64,000 nucleotides of DNA, from NCBI GenBank assembly GCA_030062745.1, contig CP099839.1, positions 12,439,302 to 12,503,301 of the forward strand, given 5' to 3'. Shown here piece after piece: positions 1 through 12,386 of the stretch. Each line of letters opens with the position of its first letter. The first letter of the stretch is position 1. The notes below the pieces were generated by a model that saw nothing but the letters and a program-made list of their open reading frames with translations, made no database searches and was not told where the DNA came from. The stretch comes from Capitulum mitella (lineage: Eukaryota > Arthropoda > Thecostraca > Pollicipedomorpha > Pollicipedidae). The translations under genes and the position numbers were made by a program.

Positions 1-690
1 GAAATTAGATTCGGGGAAAGGGTAAGTGGTCATGGTCCGTTCCAAGTTAACTGAACCCCGGAAAGCTGGTGTTATTACATTTGGGAGATAAGAATGAATA
101 ATTCTTATGTCAGAAAACTGATGAAGAATTATTGATAATCACATATAATGAAAGTCAACGCATTTTTCATCAAAAAAAAAAAAATCTAAGGACTTCTATC
201 AACAATCTGTCCCCACATCGGCTTGACCCAGTTCATGCTGGTAGGCTGGATCCGTTCCTGACCCGTCCCCATCATGCGAAAATGACGCTTTAGCACGTGA
301 AAACCTATTAAAGTTGCCCTCTGGAAAAGAGCACGGTGGAGACACCCTGAGGACATCAGAAGGTCGCGTCATTAACCGACATCTCCTAAACTACAGTAAA
401 GGATACGAATGATTTGTAGATATGCCATACAAATAGCAAATTTGCTCTGGTCCGCGTGCATGGAGCCAACGATGACAAGATGACAAGCCTTGTTCCGGGA
501 AACATCTCTATCCTGCTTGCGTCCCTGCGAATATTTAAACAGAAAACGAGTTGTGCATCAGCTGCGCTTGGCACCCGGAAAACTTGCATGTTCGGAAAAC
601 TTGGATAATCAACAACACGTTTCGACAGTGTAAATATGCACTCTGCCAACTCGTTTAAGCCCGCCGGGATGTTTGACCAGCTCAATCGGC
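1..690. other. Non-coding flank, nothing recognised
   Basis: AT-rich sequence with a short A-run near 172-185. No splice-bounded exon, no recognisable protein and no repeat structure were seen on either strand. Confidence 0.5.
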
Positions 691-742
691 CGAGCAAAAT
701 GCAATTTTGATCCTTGGGCCCGGTCGGCGCGCGGCCGATCGG

Positions 743-754
743 GGTCACGTGACC
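743..754. promoter_or_regulatory. Palindromic E-box GGTCACGTGACC
   Basis: A perfect 12-bp palindrome centred on CACGTG. Its core GTCACGTGAC equals the CLEAR/USF-type bHLH-ZIP consensus. A CCAAT box lies 12 bp downstream, a spacing common in CpG promoters. Binding is inferred from the motif only. Confidence 0.4.
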
Positions 755-850
755 GGCTCGGACCACCAATGGGCGCCGAGGACCGGCTCACTGGATCAGT
801 AGGGACATCCGCAGCCCCCAGGGCGAGGGAACCACCGCGCCCGGCGCCGC

Positions 851-873
851 CACACACACATACACACACACAC
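851..873. repeat. (CA)n microsatellite
   Basis: About 11 CA units with one interruption (a T near 861), inside the CpG island. Confidence 0.9.
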
Positions 874-1310
874 GGCTGCCAGCGGACCGGACGACAGGGC
901 TCCGGCACGTCTGCGCGCTCTCCGGCCCCATCATGGTGATCAGGTGAGAGGTCGGCAGTGAGGCAGGCGCCGTACCTGGCCGCGCAGGGTCGCCGCGACC
1001 CGGGCTGGCGCGCCGGCCGAGCGGCCGCCGCCTGCGCACGTGAGCGGACTGGCCGCCGTTGTGGTCGCGAGGTTTGGCTGGTCTGGGCTGAAGGCTCCGC
1101 TCCTACAGCGGCGACCGTTTGCATGTATTCGAACGAGACCGGTCTGGCCGTCCCAGGCGTGCACTCCGCCCCGGCGGGAAATGCACCGGCCCGGCTCGGC
1201 CGGCCGTGGTCTGCACCGCGCCGGACCGGCCGGCTGGCCGACGTCCGTTCAGCGCGCCGGACCGGCCGGCTGTGGCCTGGCCAGCGGACGTCGGGAGCAA
1301 ATGCTGAGTA

Positions 1311-3720
1311 ATGCCGCGTATCTGCGGCAGAAAGAGCGGGCCACTCCAGCAGGCTTTCAGCTGGCATTTTTACTCGTTTTTGTGGATGTATTTCAGTGTT
1401 TGAAAGACGGAAAGATTCCATGCGTCCTGGGATAGGTATATGAAATGGTGAAGCAGGATATCTCCAGTCGTCTGCGCAGGAATAAAACCATGTTTTGAAG
1501 CTTTGCTTGTTCAAGTCGGTTTCCGGCTTGCCTTTCTACCACGTTGAGTATGTTTCTTTGTGCCTGAATAAAGGGACTGCGGTAGAGACTTTTTAAAGGG
1601 GGATGAGTTGTTTTTGGAACATCTGTGGAACTTATAAAGCGGAGCATTGCTAATCTCCCATATCTGTGCAGTATCATTCGGTTAATTTGGAAAACAGTTG
1701 TAGTCGTAGTTACGAATTTGCCGACAGTTTCCGACATAATCTGTGAACAACATTAGAGGTGTCGGGCCTAGACGAAGCTACAGGTACAAAATCTGCATGA
1801 ATTGCATCATCATTCGCTCCGGCAACAACTGCCAAGGTATCCATGCAGGTTCTGAATCAGTGCACAAGACACTTGAATATTGCCGCGATCGTGTGCGCTT
1901 TATAGTAGAGCCGTGCTGCTGGCAAAGGCTGCGATAAGGAGAGGAGTGTCGTCTTTTCCTTATTTCTTTTGTGCGTTGTTACTAGATAAAATCCTTAACT
2001 TGTGAGAAGTTGGAAACACAACATACGTTCCCTTACTGGAAAGGCTCATGCTTTGACATGTGCTGTTACTCGTATTCGTCGTCGAAGTAAAATGGGTTTT
2101 TCCAGATCCATCGGGGCTGATCCTTCGCTGTGTCCCAGTCAGCGGCGTGCTCGGGCTCTACTCCGGGCGTGCTTGGGGGTGTTCTGCGATGTTGCGGGGC
2201 GTTTCCCAGCGTTCCATGCGTTGGGCCGTGGGGCGGTTTCGTCTGTGTTCTGGTCTTGCCGAGGCTGGTCGAACACTCGGGCCGGGCCGTGCATCTGAGG
2301 CCGGTTTAATCACCGTCGGCGGCGCCTTGTGCCGCCCGTGCCGTTCCTCTGATTCGTCGGGTAGGGGCGGACCGGCTATGCAAATAGCCCCGCACGGCTA
2401 CACCGACCAACACTCCCGAGCCACCGACGCCGGCTCTGACCAGCTTCGGGCAGACGTTAGAATATGGCAGAAGGCCAATATCCAGCTGGAGACGAATTCG
2501 GGGTTTTCAAACAGGTCATGTGTTGGCGGCACTGAGTCTTTCAGGAGAGTGACTCGGCTTCCTGAGATCACCCGTGATGTCGACACCTGATACCTGGACT
2601 GGTCAGGAGTGTGCTGACCTTGGCATAGCCACAACGAAGCGGTCCTCCCAGTGTTACTCGGCCCCGCCCACGGCGTCGAAAACCGGTTCCTCTATCTGGA
2701 AAGTCCCCCGACACTGATCAGTAATATAACCACTTACTTCATCGAAAAAACTTCGTGTTTTCTTTGCAATGCCAGTTTGTCTCCTGCGACACCGATCAAT
2801 AACACCTGCGTGAACTCAAAATACCCGGCGTATCCCTTTCAATAATGGCTTGAATCGCAACCATTTCAAAAAACTGAGGCATGTTTCGCAATGCTTCCCT
2901 TTGACGGTGTACGAGAAATTTGTTGTTTGTGTTGGCGCCCGCGTACGTCCAAAGTTAAGGTCGGCACCCACGCATATTAGTACAGGGAGTATTAAGAAAA
3001 TGAGAGACGTGCAGCAGCCCATGGGACAGGAAGAGCTGCGACCGTACCAACTTAGCAGGGGCTCTTCCAACTTATTATATATTAACAACTTATAAATTAT
3101 TTCAACGCTGGTTCCATGATGGTGGGTGAAAAATAGCAAAAAAAGAAAAGTTCTGGCTCTATCTAATTTGGAATCTCCCTCACCAATCATCAGAAATATA
3201 TTTCAGCGGACCGATTCGCGAAAAATAACTTGAAGAAGTTGAAAGCATAGCATGCAGAGTTACAGTAATTAGGAAATAATGAAATGCATGCTGTCATGCA
3301 GCCGTCATCCTATCTTCCTTTTTCCTGCATTCAGTTTTCGAGAAGATCTCACGTGCGAAAAAGGAAGAGCAAATTTTGTATGCTCTCTTTGAACCTTTCA
3401 CATTCTTGTCGTACTACGATTTACCTGGCTGAGTAATGTTATTCATCATCATGTTTGTGTGCCTTTGTGTTGGACCTCTTTGAGGGCACTTGCGCTAATC
3501 ACTTAAACAGCTCAACCGTTGCACAGTCAAGATCTTTCACTACAACTTCGCCGTCCGTTCCCATGACTTTTCCAGAGCATAAGAAACCCAAAGACCCCAG
3601 GAAAATCGCCAGCGCTAAACTGAACAAAATAACGTTACAGGGAGCCGTCCTATTTTCCGACCAATGGTCGACAGATTAGCCTCCGTCATCTAAGGCAGGT
3701 GCTCTAGTTAGACTGGCGTC
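1311..3720. other. Non-coding region upstream of gcm
   Basis: Mostly AT-rich, with a mildly GC-rich patch at 2090-2420. No frame in it resembles a known protein and no splice-bounded exon or tandem repeat stood out. It probably contains distal 5' regulatory DNA of gcm. Confidence 0.4.
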
Positions 3721-4115
3721 CCGGCCCGGTGACCGCGCGGTGCCCGGTTTCGATTTGCACATGTATGGCCGGTGTGCATTTGTCGGCCGGTCTCGGCGGC
3801 GGCCTGTCAATGGCGGCTCGGCTCGGCTGTCCCGGCCCGGCTGGACCAATTTCCCGGCGCGGCCGCCGCGCCGGCGGGGCGCCCGCCGCTGACGGACAGA
3901 CGATTCAGATAATTAACTCGCGCCGCGCCGCCGCTCCGGTAATGTATGTTTTCGGCCGGCCCCCCGCGCAGGGACGACAGGCGTCCCCTGTCAGCCGGGA
4001 CGCGCGGCGTCGTCCGAGACAGCCGCGCCCGGCCCTGCCTCCTGCCACCGCCGCCGGCCGCCGCCGCCGCGAAATCGTGCCGATGACAAACGGCGACCGG
4101 GCGGCGCCGGCGCTG

Positions 4116-4203
4116 ATTGGCTGACGTCACAGTTAATGAGTGCGCTGGCGCCGGCGATTGGCCGCCGGCATGAAAGATGAGCTTCCGCGTCGGCGCTGAT
4201 TGG
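4116..4203 (-). promoter_or_regulatory. Three phased inverted CCAAT boxes with a CRE
   Basis: ATTGG, the reverse complement of CCAAT, occurs at 4116-4120, 4157-4161 and 4199-4203, so the starts are 41 and 42 bp apart, close to four helical turns. TGACGTCA, the palindromic cAMP response element bound by CREB/ATF factors, lies two bases after the first box (4122-4129). Multiple spaced CCAAT boxes are typical targets of the NF-Y trimer. The last box is about 240 bp upstream of the gcm ATG. Motifs are seen directly; binding is inferred. Confidence 0.55.
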
Positions 4204-4442
4204 CCGGCCGATAGTCGACCCAGTTGGCGGCGGCCCAGTGCGTGGCGGCGCCGGGCCGGCCGGGCCGGGCCCGCCCCGCAATGACATCTCATCACGCGCC
4301 GGCATGCGCGAGCGGAAACGTGCCGTCGGCTGTCACGGCGTGATGGCCGCGAGTCAAAACAGCGCGCGGCCGGACACGGGGGGCGCCGTCTGACGAGCAC
4401 GCTCTCTGGCGCAGATGCAGCGGCCGCGAGCCCGGCTATACC

Positions 4443-4523
4443 ATGAGCCTGCGGAGCCCTGCGAGTCCGCGGGCCGACTCCGACTGGGACATTAACGACA
4501 TTAGCGACGCCAGCGTCCCCAAG
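4443..4523 (+). CDS. gcm: gcm exon 1 (start codon, WDIND motif)
   Basis: Encodes residues 1-27, ending ASVPK, then the donor AAG|GTAAGA. The WDIND motif (residues 15-19) opens the GCM domain and confirms the frame. The ATG at 4443 is the only in-frame methionine before it, and the next exon joins in phase 0. Confidence 0.93.
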
Positions 4524-5022
4524 GTAAGAGCGTCACGCCTGCGGCGGCGTCTCGGCGGCGGCCGCCGCGGGGCGGAGCGGGGCCGGACGACACACCATGA
4601 GCGGGCGGTGCTGGCGGCGCCGCCGTCCACCTCCGGCCCCTCTCCAGTCCGTGCACATCTCCTGCACAGTCCGTGCAGCTCTGGCAGCTGGAACCGGCCG
4701 AGCCGGCCCGCTAAAAGCCGCCGTCCCAGTCGCGGCGCGGACCGCTCCGAGCGAGAGCGAGAGTGAAATCGTGTCCGGCATACCTGCCTGGCGAATGCAT
4801 GAGCCGTCAGAGGTCATCAGGCGTCAATACAAAACCAATCAGCGGCTGTCCGGTCGGGCTGGGGAGGGGCACTGGACCCGGGGGCCGCAGCCGCCCCGAG
4901 CCGAGCCTCGCGCAGTCCTGCTCGCCGGTCGCCGCCACAGGTACGCGGCGGCGGCGCCGGCCGGACGCGCGGCGTCACCGGGTCGGTGACAGCCGCGGCC
5001 CGTCCGATTCAATCTCGGCGCA

Positions 5023-5053
<31 letters not shown>

Positions 5054-8000
5054 GGCGTCCCCCCAGCGCCGCGGGCCGTCGTAAAACCGCTCACGGTCGC
5101 CGCCCGGCAGCCGCCTGCAAGTCATCGGGGCGTCGGCGCCGCCGGCGGCCGGCACGTGCTGGCTGTTCGTCACGGCTGGTGGCGGCGCGTCTTCGCCCCC
5201 CCCCCCCTCCTCTCCTCTCCGCCCGGGGCGGGTGGAGCCCGTTTACCACCGCCCAGTGCCTTCACCGCCTCTGGAGTGAACTGAGCCTGGTCACGGTGAC
5301 TAGGAGTAGCGGGACCTGCCGTCGACAGATGGCTCATCGGCCGAACGTCGTTAGTTTTAATGGATATTTCGATGATATGGATTGCAGATACGGCTGAAGA
5401 GGAAAAGTCATAGTTGTGCACAGCTGTCGTTATTTTGTGTCTCTGATTGAGGACTGGAACTGAAAAAGGACTTTCAGCCTAGGTTTGAATACGTTTTGAA
5501 ACATTGTTTAATGCTCTGCTGAAAACAATGTTTTCACCGTTGTCTATTTACATTCCTAAGAAAAATCACAGCAAAGTAGATCGCTTCGTTTCCTGCCTCT
5601 GTGTGCTGGAGGCGAAAAGTAGTAAACATCATATATTTGGAACCAAATGCGGTTCGTAATGCGATACATCAACTGTATCCCAGGTGTTATATATGCGTGT
5701 ACGGCGGAACCTTTGTAGAATAGAGGAGCAAAGGCCATTTTGAAGTCGACTGTTTTTTTGCAATGCTAGAGCTAATGCTAATTTTTCGAGATTACGGAGG
5801 CAGCTGTCCCTGCAGCACCCCTGCCGTTCCGCATTCCAACGTGTAGCCACTTTAGTGGGAGATCGGCGCCAGATTTCTGTGGCATAGAGACGCACCACTT
5901 GTTAGAATCTGGTGAGGTTTCAGGGAACTGGAAGACTTAATGCGAATGATATTGTTTTAAATGATGGTGATAGAATGTCTTCAGAATATGGGAGGCAGTT
6001 TTAAAGTCTTTTTTCATTCAACGCCAACAGCCATTGTTAACTTTTCTGAACGTAAGAGGGACAATCATGACGGCTGCCCTCATGGATGCCACTACTTTTG
6101 TACTGTATTATCCGCGGAGTGTTTCCTTTGGCTTATGATTCTCAAAAAACCTCAGCACTCCAGTTTTTTGCGTGAACAAACCATTCTGTGGCCGTGATAC
6201 ATCATATGAACGCAAATTTCCGAGAGCTCAAATGACACCATTTGTATGGGACGAATTTCCCTAGAAAAATTCCTATTCTTCGAGCGTTCATTTCTTTAGG
6301 GAAAGGTCAAGGCACGATCACCTTCCAGTACTACTTTTTGCTCGGGGATTGTCAAAACTAACAGCCTGAATCCTGCTTTGAACCTGTCGTGAATTGGTGA
6401 TGCAGGTGCTTGAGAAAATGCAGTTGCAATCCCATTGAGCTAAAATCTCGGTATCACTTAGCCAAGGGAAGGACATCTGGGTAGGTGAACTCCCCGACGG
6501 TCGTTAGTCCGTTTTTCGGAGTGGTTCAAGTCCTTCCCCACCCCTTCCATAAAAACGCGCACGCGACTTTGTTTTTTTCTCGACAAGCTGCAGTAATGAA
6601 CGGCCGTATACTCCTGAGCAAAATTTGTAGTATGGTCTGACCAGATATGGGAAACATTACCTTCAAGTGGGTTGTACAGATCGACTTTCTTCGAATGAGC
6701 GAGCAGTTTTCATGTACCAGCTAATGTACATTTACATCTTGCTTTATTCGAAGACATTCATGTCATCGCAATAAATCACGGGCTTAAACACTTCAGCTTA
6801 AGACAGTGTGACGCATGGATGTCTGTGCTAATGAAAAATGGATTCCTATCCTTTTAACAGACGAATCATGTGATGCAGTAGATTGGCAACATACAATGAT
6901 CCCCGATTTGTCATTTATTTGAAGTGCACTTGGACAGGGGTTCATGGGGATCCCCTTCCCTTCTGGTTTTCTGAAGTTAGACAAAAAACAGAAAGTCACA
7001 AAGATACGAAACTTGTGGTGCCTTTTCACACATCAAGTGTGACCCTTACCCTTTATATCAAGTTTTAAACTCATGGTCACCTCATGTCATTGACCTAGGA
7101 CATGTCAAGTAAGACCATGTTCTCCCCAAAAAATGCAATTGGCATCACAATTTTGTAAAATGTATGGACTGACGTGAAAATTTGCATATTGACTGAACAT
7201 GACAAAGGGAACAATTCTGAAATCTCGAATTTTATCGGCAATTTCCAGGACATTGATCTTAGGTCATGTGTGGAGGATTGTTTGAAATTTGGTGCAGCGA
7301 AGGTTGACCCGGTCAGTTTCATGGACCGAGTTTCCCTCCCCCCATTATTTTTCCACCGGATTTAAACCACTTCATTTTCGATTTTGATAAAGATGGCTTA
7401 AAAAAACTTGTTCTTCCAACAGTAATCTAGGTTTACGATGTAGCACTGGGTAAACCAGCACTGAAGAGTGGAACGAACCAAACGGTGAACTACACACCCC
7501 TCCCTTATTGTCCAGCGTGCCAGCTCGAGAAGATATGTAAAAGAGGGCAGATTCCGCCCTCCCTAGTGAATGTCTGTTTTCCTCTCCTAAGCCTTTTGCT
7601 GTAGTACCACGAATTTTCGTGACTTTTCAGACAACTGATATACTCTTGTGGCGCCAAAAAATTTAAAAATCGCTTGGGAGAGGCAGTTTTAGGCCCTCGT
7701 TTGTGACAGGTAGCCTATTGTACGTAAAGAGTAACAAGCGGAAGGTTTTGCGGCACACTTCCTTTGTATTTTGGGGTAAAAAGAGATCGCATATTCATCC
7801 ATACAGCATATACATCATAAATACTGGGTATGCACACAAATTTCCTGTCAGAGACGCTCCCAGATTCTTAAAACAGGGGCACACGTTGGTGAATTACTTG
7901 CAGATGTTCTTGGACGTACGACCGTCATTTATTGGAATCGCTTCTATTATGGGCGTATTGCGTCAACGTTTCAAAAAAAAAAGTTTCGCCATAGGTGACC

Positions 8001-11000
8001 CCAGGCTCTCGTTGGGCCGAGGCCAGCTGCGTTGCGCAAGACCAAATGAAAACAGATGTGTACGGTATACTTCCGTTGTATTTAGGGGTGAAATAAATTT
8101 GGAAATTCTATTTATACAGCGTTACATACATCACGCTGAAAATGCATGATAAATGTTTGGCAGAAGTGCACTCACGTACTCATAGATGGGGAGAAATTTG
8201 GTGCTTTGTTGTTTGTATGTTTATTTTTTTGTTGTGCTACGGGGATTGATTTGATTTGCTTTCCGTAAAACGCTAATGTACGTAACAAAATACATTTATT
8301 TGTTGTATTAACAAAACTCAGTTTAACTCACCTAACGTAACTCTAATTGCCGGAGAAGATGTGCAAAATGCAAGTACCTCATGTCGCGTATCAATCACTT
8401 TGGCGAAAAGGCCTATAGTTTTCGACCCTCGACGCACTCCGTTTGCTCCGGTTTCTTTACTTGCCAAATGGCGGATTGACGAAGAAAAATAATGCTACTG
8501 GGACTCCCCCCATATTGTTTACCTGGATCCGCCCTTATGCAATATATTAAGCTTCACAAATCAGCTTGCACATCTGACGTTTATCCCTCCCAAACTGAGC
8601 AAAAATCCCATGAAAGTTTATTACTCAATATGGACACAGTGACCTTTCAAGAAGTAAAAATAAATGTTGGAGTGTTTTGCCATCTATATCACCTAGTGTT
8701 CTGCCACCTAACTGGCGGCCGTGGCCGTATCCAAACAATGATAATGGTGCAGATGATATGACAGACACCAAAAATGCCCGACTTATAGGGGTCAATACGT
8801 TGACCTACGTTGATCTTGTTTGACTTCATCGTGTTAGATCCTGACTTTGTATGCCAGACACATTTACAGTGTATTTCAACCAAGACACATACTTATACAT
8901 TAAGAAGAAACGAGGCGCGTGCCCTTCAAAAAGATGAATTGTTACGTTTATTTTCCGCTTTCCTTTGAATGGGCAAATTTGGCCCCAAATATCTTTTCAC
9001 GCCACACGTAGATAAATTAGGCCTTCTTCCTGCAGTTAAATCCCTTTTGAGCCAAGTAGAAACTTTGGTTATAAACGTTTTTGCCAAAAATGTCAGAGGA
9101 TATATTTGACCTAAGACGACTTCCAGCGACCTTAACGTTAAGCTTATTTGAAAACATCTAGGTTCTTTTTTCTTCTTTTGAATAGGGTCTTCCAGCAGCG
9201 TTCCTACTTTTTTCTGTGAGACTTAGAGAGGGAGAGGTTCTCACGAACCCCCTCCCCCCAGCCTGGCGAGTGTGGATCCGGAGACCGGCCCTGCGAGGTT
9301 TAAGTGGTTTTGTCCATCGATTACAGCTTGAAGCGTTGGACAACATTTGTTACGTTTGTTGAAAACGGGCAGTGTAGCTTGGAAGTAACGGTTTTATAAT
9401 TCTTTACCCAATGTATAACCGTTATATAACGGTTACATACTGGAAGTAACGGTTCTCGTCATGAGGCTTGAAATAACTTCAAAATTGAGATTCTGCGTTT
9501 ACCAATGCAGGAAGACAGCACGTGTCAGTATACTTTTGCCTGTGAGTAAGTTGTGTCAATCCGACCACGACATTTTCGAAGAAATGACGCAAATCATAGA
9601 CTCGAGAAAAACATGCGAGAACCTGATGCTTGGCTTACGTTTACTCCTTTTAATGGTGTGAAAACCTTTCATTTTGGACAAGTGACATCAATTTTTGTTT
9701 GCATGCTTTACCACAGATAAGGTGAGTGCGATACTTCATTTACATTTTGGTACATCGCTAGTCGGTCCACCAGATGATTGTGAGGTGAGCTATGGTTAAC
9801 CAAAACCATAGCGACCACAGCATCTGCTAAAATCCGTGCCAGATGACATTTTGTCGCTGCAGGACGTACGACGATATGAGGAACTTCTGGATGAAAAGCT
9901 GAAGTCCCTCTGACAGTCCGGCATACGAGCGCATGAACGGCGGATTCTTCAAAGAGGCGTAATCCATGTTTCCACCTGTAGCCTGAATTATGTACGGCCG
10001 CATGGAGAATGGTACATACCTTAACTGCCCTCCACCAGCACAACTTTTCGGGTTTCTACCAGCCGGATCCAGCAAATATAACACCTCGCGTGCTGGACGG
10101 TGATGCAGCGCGAACGTGTTTAGATGGGTATGCATAAACGTATACATTGGTTGGAAACTTGACGTTCCCGGAGACTCGGCCAGCGGGTTCGCTGCAGCTC
10201 TGAGTGTGGCCGGATGACCAGAGAGTCTGTGTGGCTGCAGTTCCGTGCGGAGTGGCTCGGAGTGTGACCCATCCAGTACCCTGCTGTGGTCCGTGGCGCG
10301 GGGTGTGCCCCGTCCGATGCCTTCCGGTGGTCTGGCTCGGAGTTTGACCCAGCCAGTGCCCTCAGGGGGTCCGCGGCTCGGAGTGTGACCCGTCCAGTGC
10401 CCTCCAGTGGCCCGTTGCTCGGAGTCTGACCCGTCCAGTGTCTTCCGGTGGTCCGTGGCTCGGGGTCTGGCTCGTCCAGTGCCCTCTGGTGGTCTGTGGC
10501 TCGGGGTCTGACTCGTCCAGTGCCCTCAGGTGGTTCGCTACAACGAGTTCGAGGAGTGGCCCGACGGCGACTTCCAGCGAGTGTACGCGCCTGATTCGGA
10601 GGACGCCAAGAAGCACACCTCCGGCTGGGCCATGCGCAACACTAACAATCACAACGTGAGTAGGCCGACGCCGGCACGCAGGTGGCAGCCTGGGCCGGCC
10701 GGGCTCTAGGCCGAGTGTCGCGGTCGTTTTTCTTCCGCTGCAGCGGCCGCCGGCCGCCGCGGCGCCTCGCCGTATCGGCCGCAGGAATCTCGGCCGGGGC
10801 GGCCAGATGAGATGCGCGGCCCACTGCACCGCCGTCAGTGATGTGGTGAACTCGGGACTGGCCGTGGCGCGCCACCTGTCCGCAGCTGTCGGCCCGACGC
10901 CCTGCGTGTCGCGGCAGCGCCTCGGCGGGCGCGCCCGGCGCGGCAGCTGGCGGCCGGCTCTGACCAATCGGCGGATCTGACGGCAGGTGAGCATACTGAA

Positions 11001-12344
11001 GAAGAGCTGCCTGGGCGTCGTGGTCTGCTCCGACTCGTGCGCCTTGGAGGACGGCAGCTTCGTCCACCTCCGGCCGGCCATCTGCGACAAGGCCCGGCGC
11101 AAGCAGCAGGGTGAGCGGCCGACCGACCGCCGGCGCCGGGCGGTCAATCCGGAACTTTGCCAGGCTTTGCGCCGTTCACAGCTGTCCCTTCAACCCGGTG
11201 TATATTTGTTGTGTACATCTGTTTTTGCATCGAAACGTCACTCTTACGTCTTTATGTAATTTGTTAAGATCAGATGCCATCGCTCGGTCATGTCGAATTG
11301 CAAATCACGTCGACGTCTCCACGTCTCCACATCTCCCAGCTGCCTCTCGAAACATAAACAGTTCGATCAGAAGAATGACTTCTAGCACGTTTCCATAGAT
11401 CTCGACTTCTGTTTGTACAGTAATGTCCTTCACATACCTCTGGTGGTAATCATTGATGTTTTGACTACTTAATCATTGATCATTGACTACCGGGAGCCTT
11501 GCACTGAAAATGTTGGACCAATAACGGGCGGCTTGAGCTGCCAAAACCGTTTGCGTTTCTGCTTCCGGTGCAGATCTATGCAGGCTCCTACAGCGCAAAC
11601 ATGCTCCCGCTGCAGGCAAGCCGTGCCCCAACCCCGGCTGCGGGGGAAAGCTGGCCATCATGCCCTGCCGCGGCCACCAGGGCTACCCCGTCACCCACTT
11701 CTGGAGGCACACGCCGTTCGCCACGTTCTTCCAGGTGAGCGCTGCGCGGCGCGGCGCGGTGGTGCCTCAGCTGGCAGGAGCAGCCTCAGCTGATATCCAG
11801 GGCGACTCTTCCGCTGGGGAGGGCGTCAGATATGACGACGCGAAACAAGTGCTCCTGCATGAAATCTACGTCGCATTTGACAAGTAGCACGGATAGCTGA
11901 AAGGTTTCGTCCAGGGGGCCGAGCAGTGTCTTTTTTTGCATCCCATTCATAAAAAACGGCAATTGATAAGCGAGCTTTAGCATCATTTTGATGTCTCGCA
12001 CCACGCCACTGGCATATTCCATCGCAACATCTTGTTGCGCCCGTCCTTCAAGACAGATAACTCTGTCGCACAACAACGCCGGCCAGTGCCTCCTTTGAAG
12101 ACTTGGTACTGCACAGTTCAACACCATTTGGTACTGGGTATGTCTGGTTCGGGCGTTTTTAATTTAGTAACAGTCGGGCATTATCGACCCCATGCAAATC
12201 TCATTTTTGCTTGCCGTGGTCTAATAGCTTGCAGTGTTAGTCATAGCTCAGCATAATCATAGCTCACGTTATCAAGAAATTTCGGACGTTCATCAAAAAT
12301 AAAATTTGAGGAATTATTGAGGCGGGGAGCGAGGGGGTGGCTTG

Positions 12345-12386
<42 letters not shown>

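Larger units (their letters stand above)
690..1310. promoter_or_regulatory. Orphan CpG island with promoter-like motifs
   Basis: The stretch is dense in CpG and in CCGG/GGCCGG words, unlike the AT-rich DNA on both sides. It holds a palindromic E-box (743-754), a CCAAT box on the + strand (766-770) and an exact duplication of about 19 bp (starts at 1218 and 1254, 36 bp apart). A short ATG context at 933-943 runs straight into a good 5' splice site (GTGAGA at 944), so a tiny first coding exon is possible. Long frames on both strands here only reflect scarcity of stops in GC-rich DNA. It could be a distal gcm promoter, a promoter of an unseen gene, or an unmethylated island without a gene. Confidence 0.4.
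3721..5290 (+). promoter_or_regulatory. CpG-island promoter and 5' region of gcm
   Basis: A strongly CpG-rich block of about 1.5 kb surrounds the first coding exon of gcm and stops abruptly near 5290. Upstream of the ATG it holds three inverted CCAAT boxes, a palindromic CRE and runs of CCGGCC. No TATA box is seen at a sensible distance from the ATG. The island continues past the first 5' splice site into intron 1, where a CGG trinucleotide run lies. The transcription start cannot be placed, and dispersed initiation is the usual behaviour of such islands. Confidence 0.7.

Noticed and set aside
609..1514. 301-codon minus-strand open frame across the first CpG island
   Set aside because: Arg/Pro/Ala-rich, with frames open on both strands, as expected from stop-poor CpG DNA. 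No domain or splice logic.
6480..6550. tRNA or tRNA-derived SINE suggested by a B-box-like GGTTCAAGTCC
   Set aside because: No A-box at the right distance and no cloverleaf or tail.
10362..11147. 261-codon minus-strand frame over gcm exons 2-3
   Set aside because: Antisense shadow of the GC-rich exons and of the 41-bp minisatellite.
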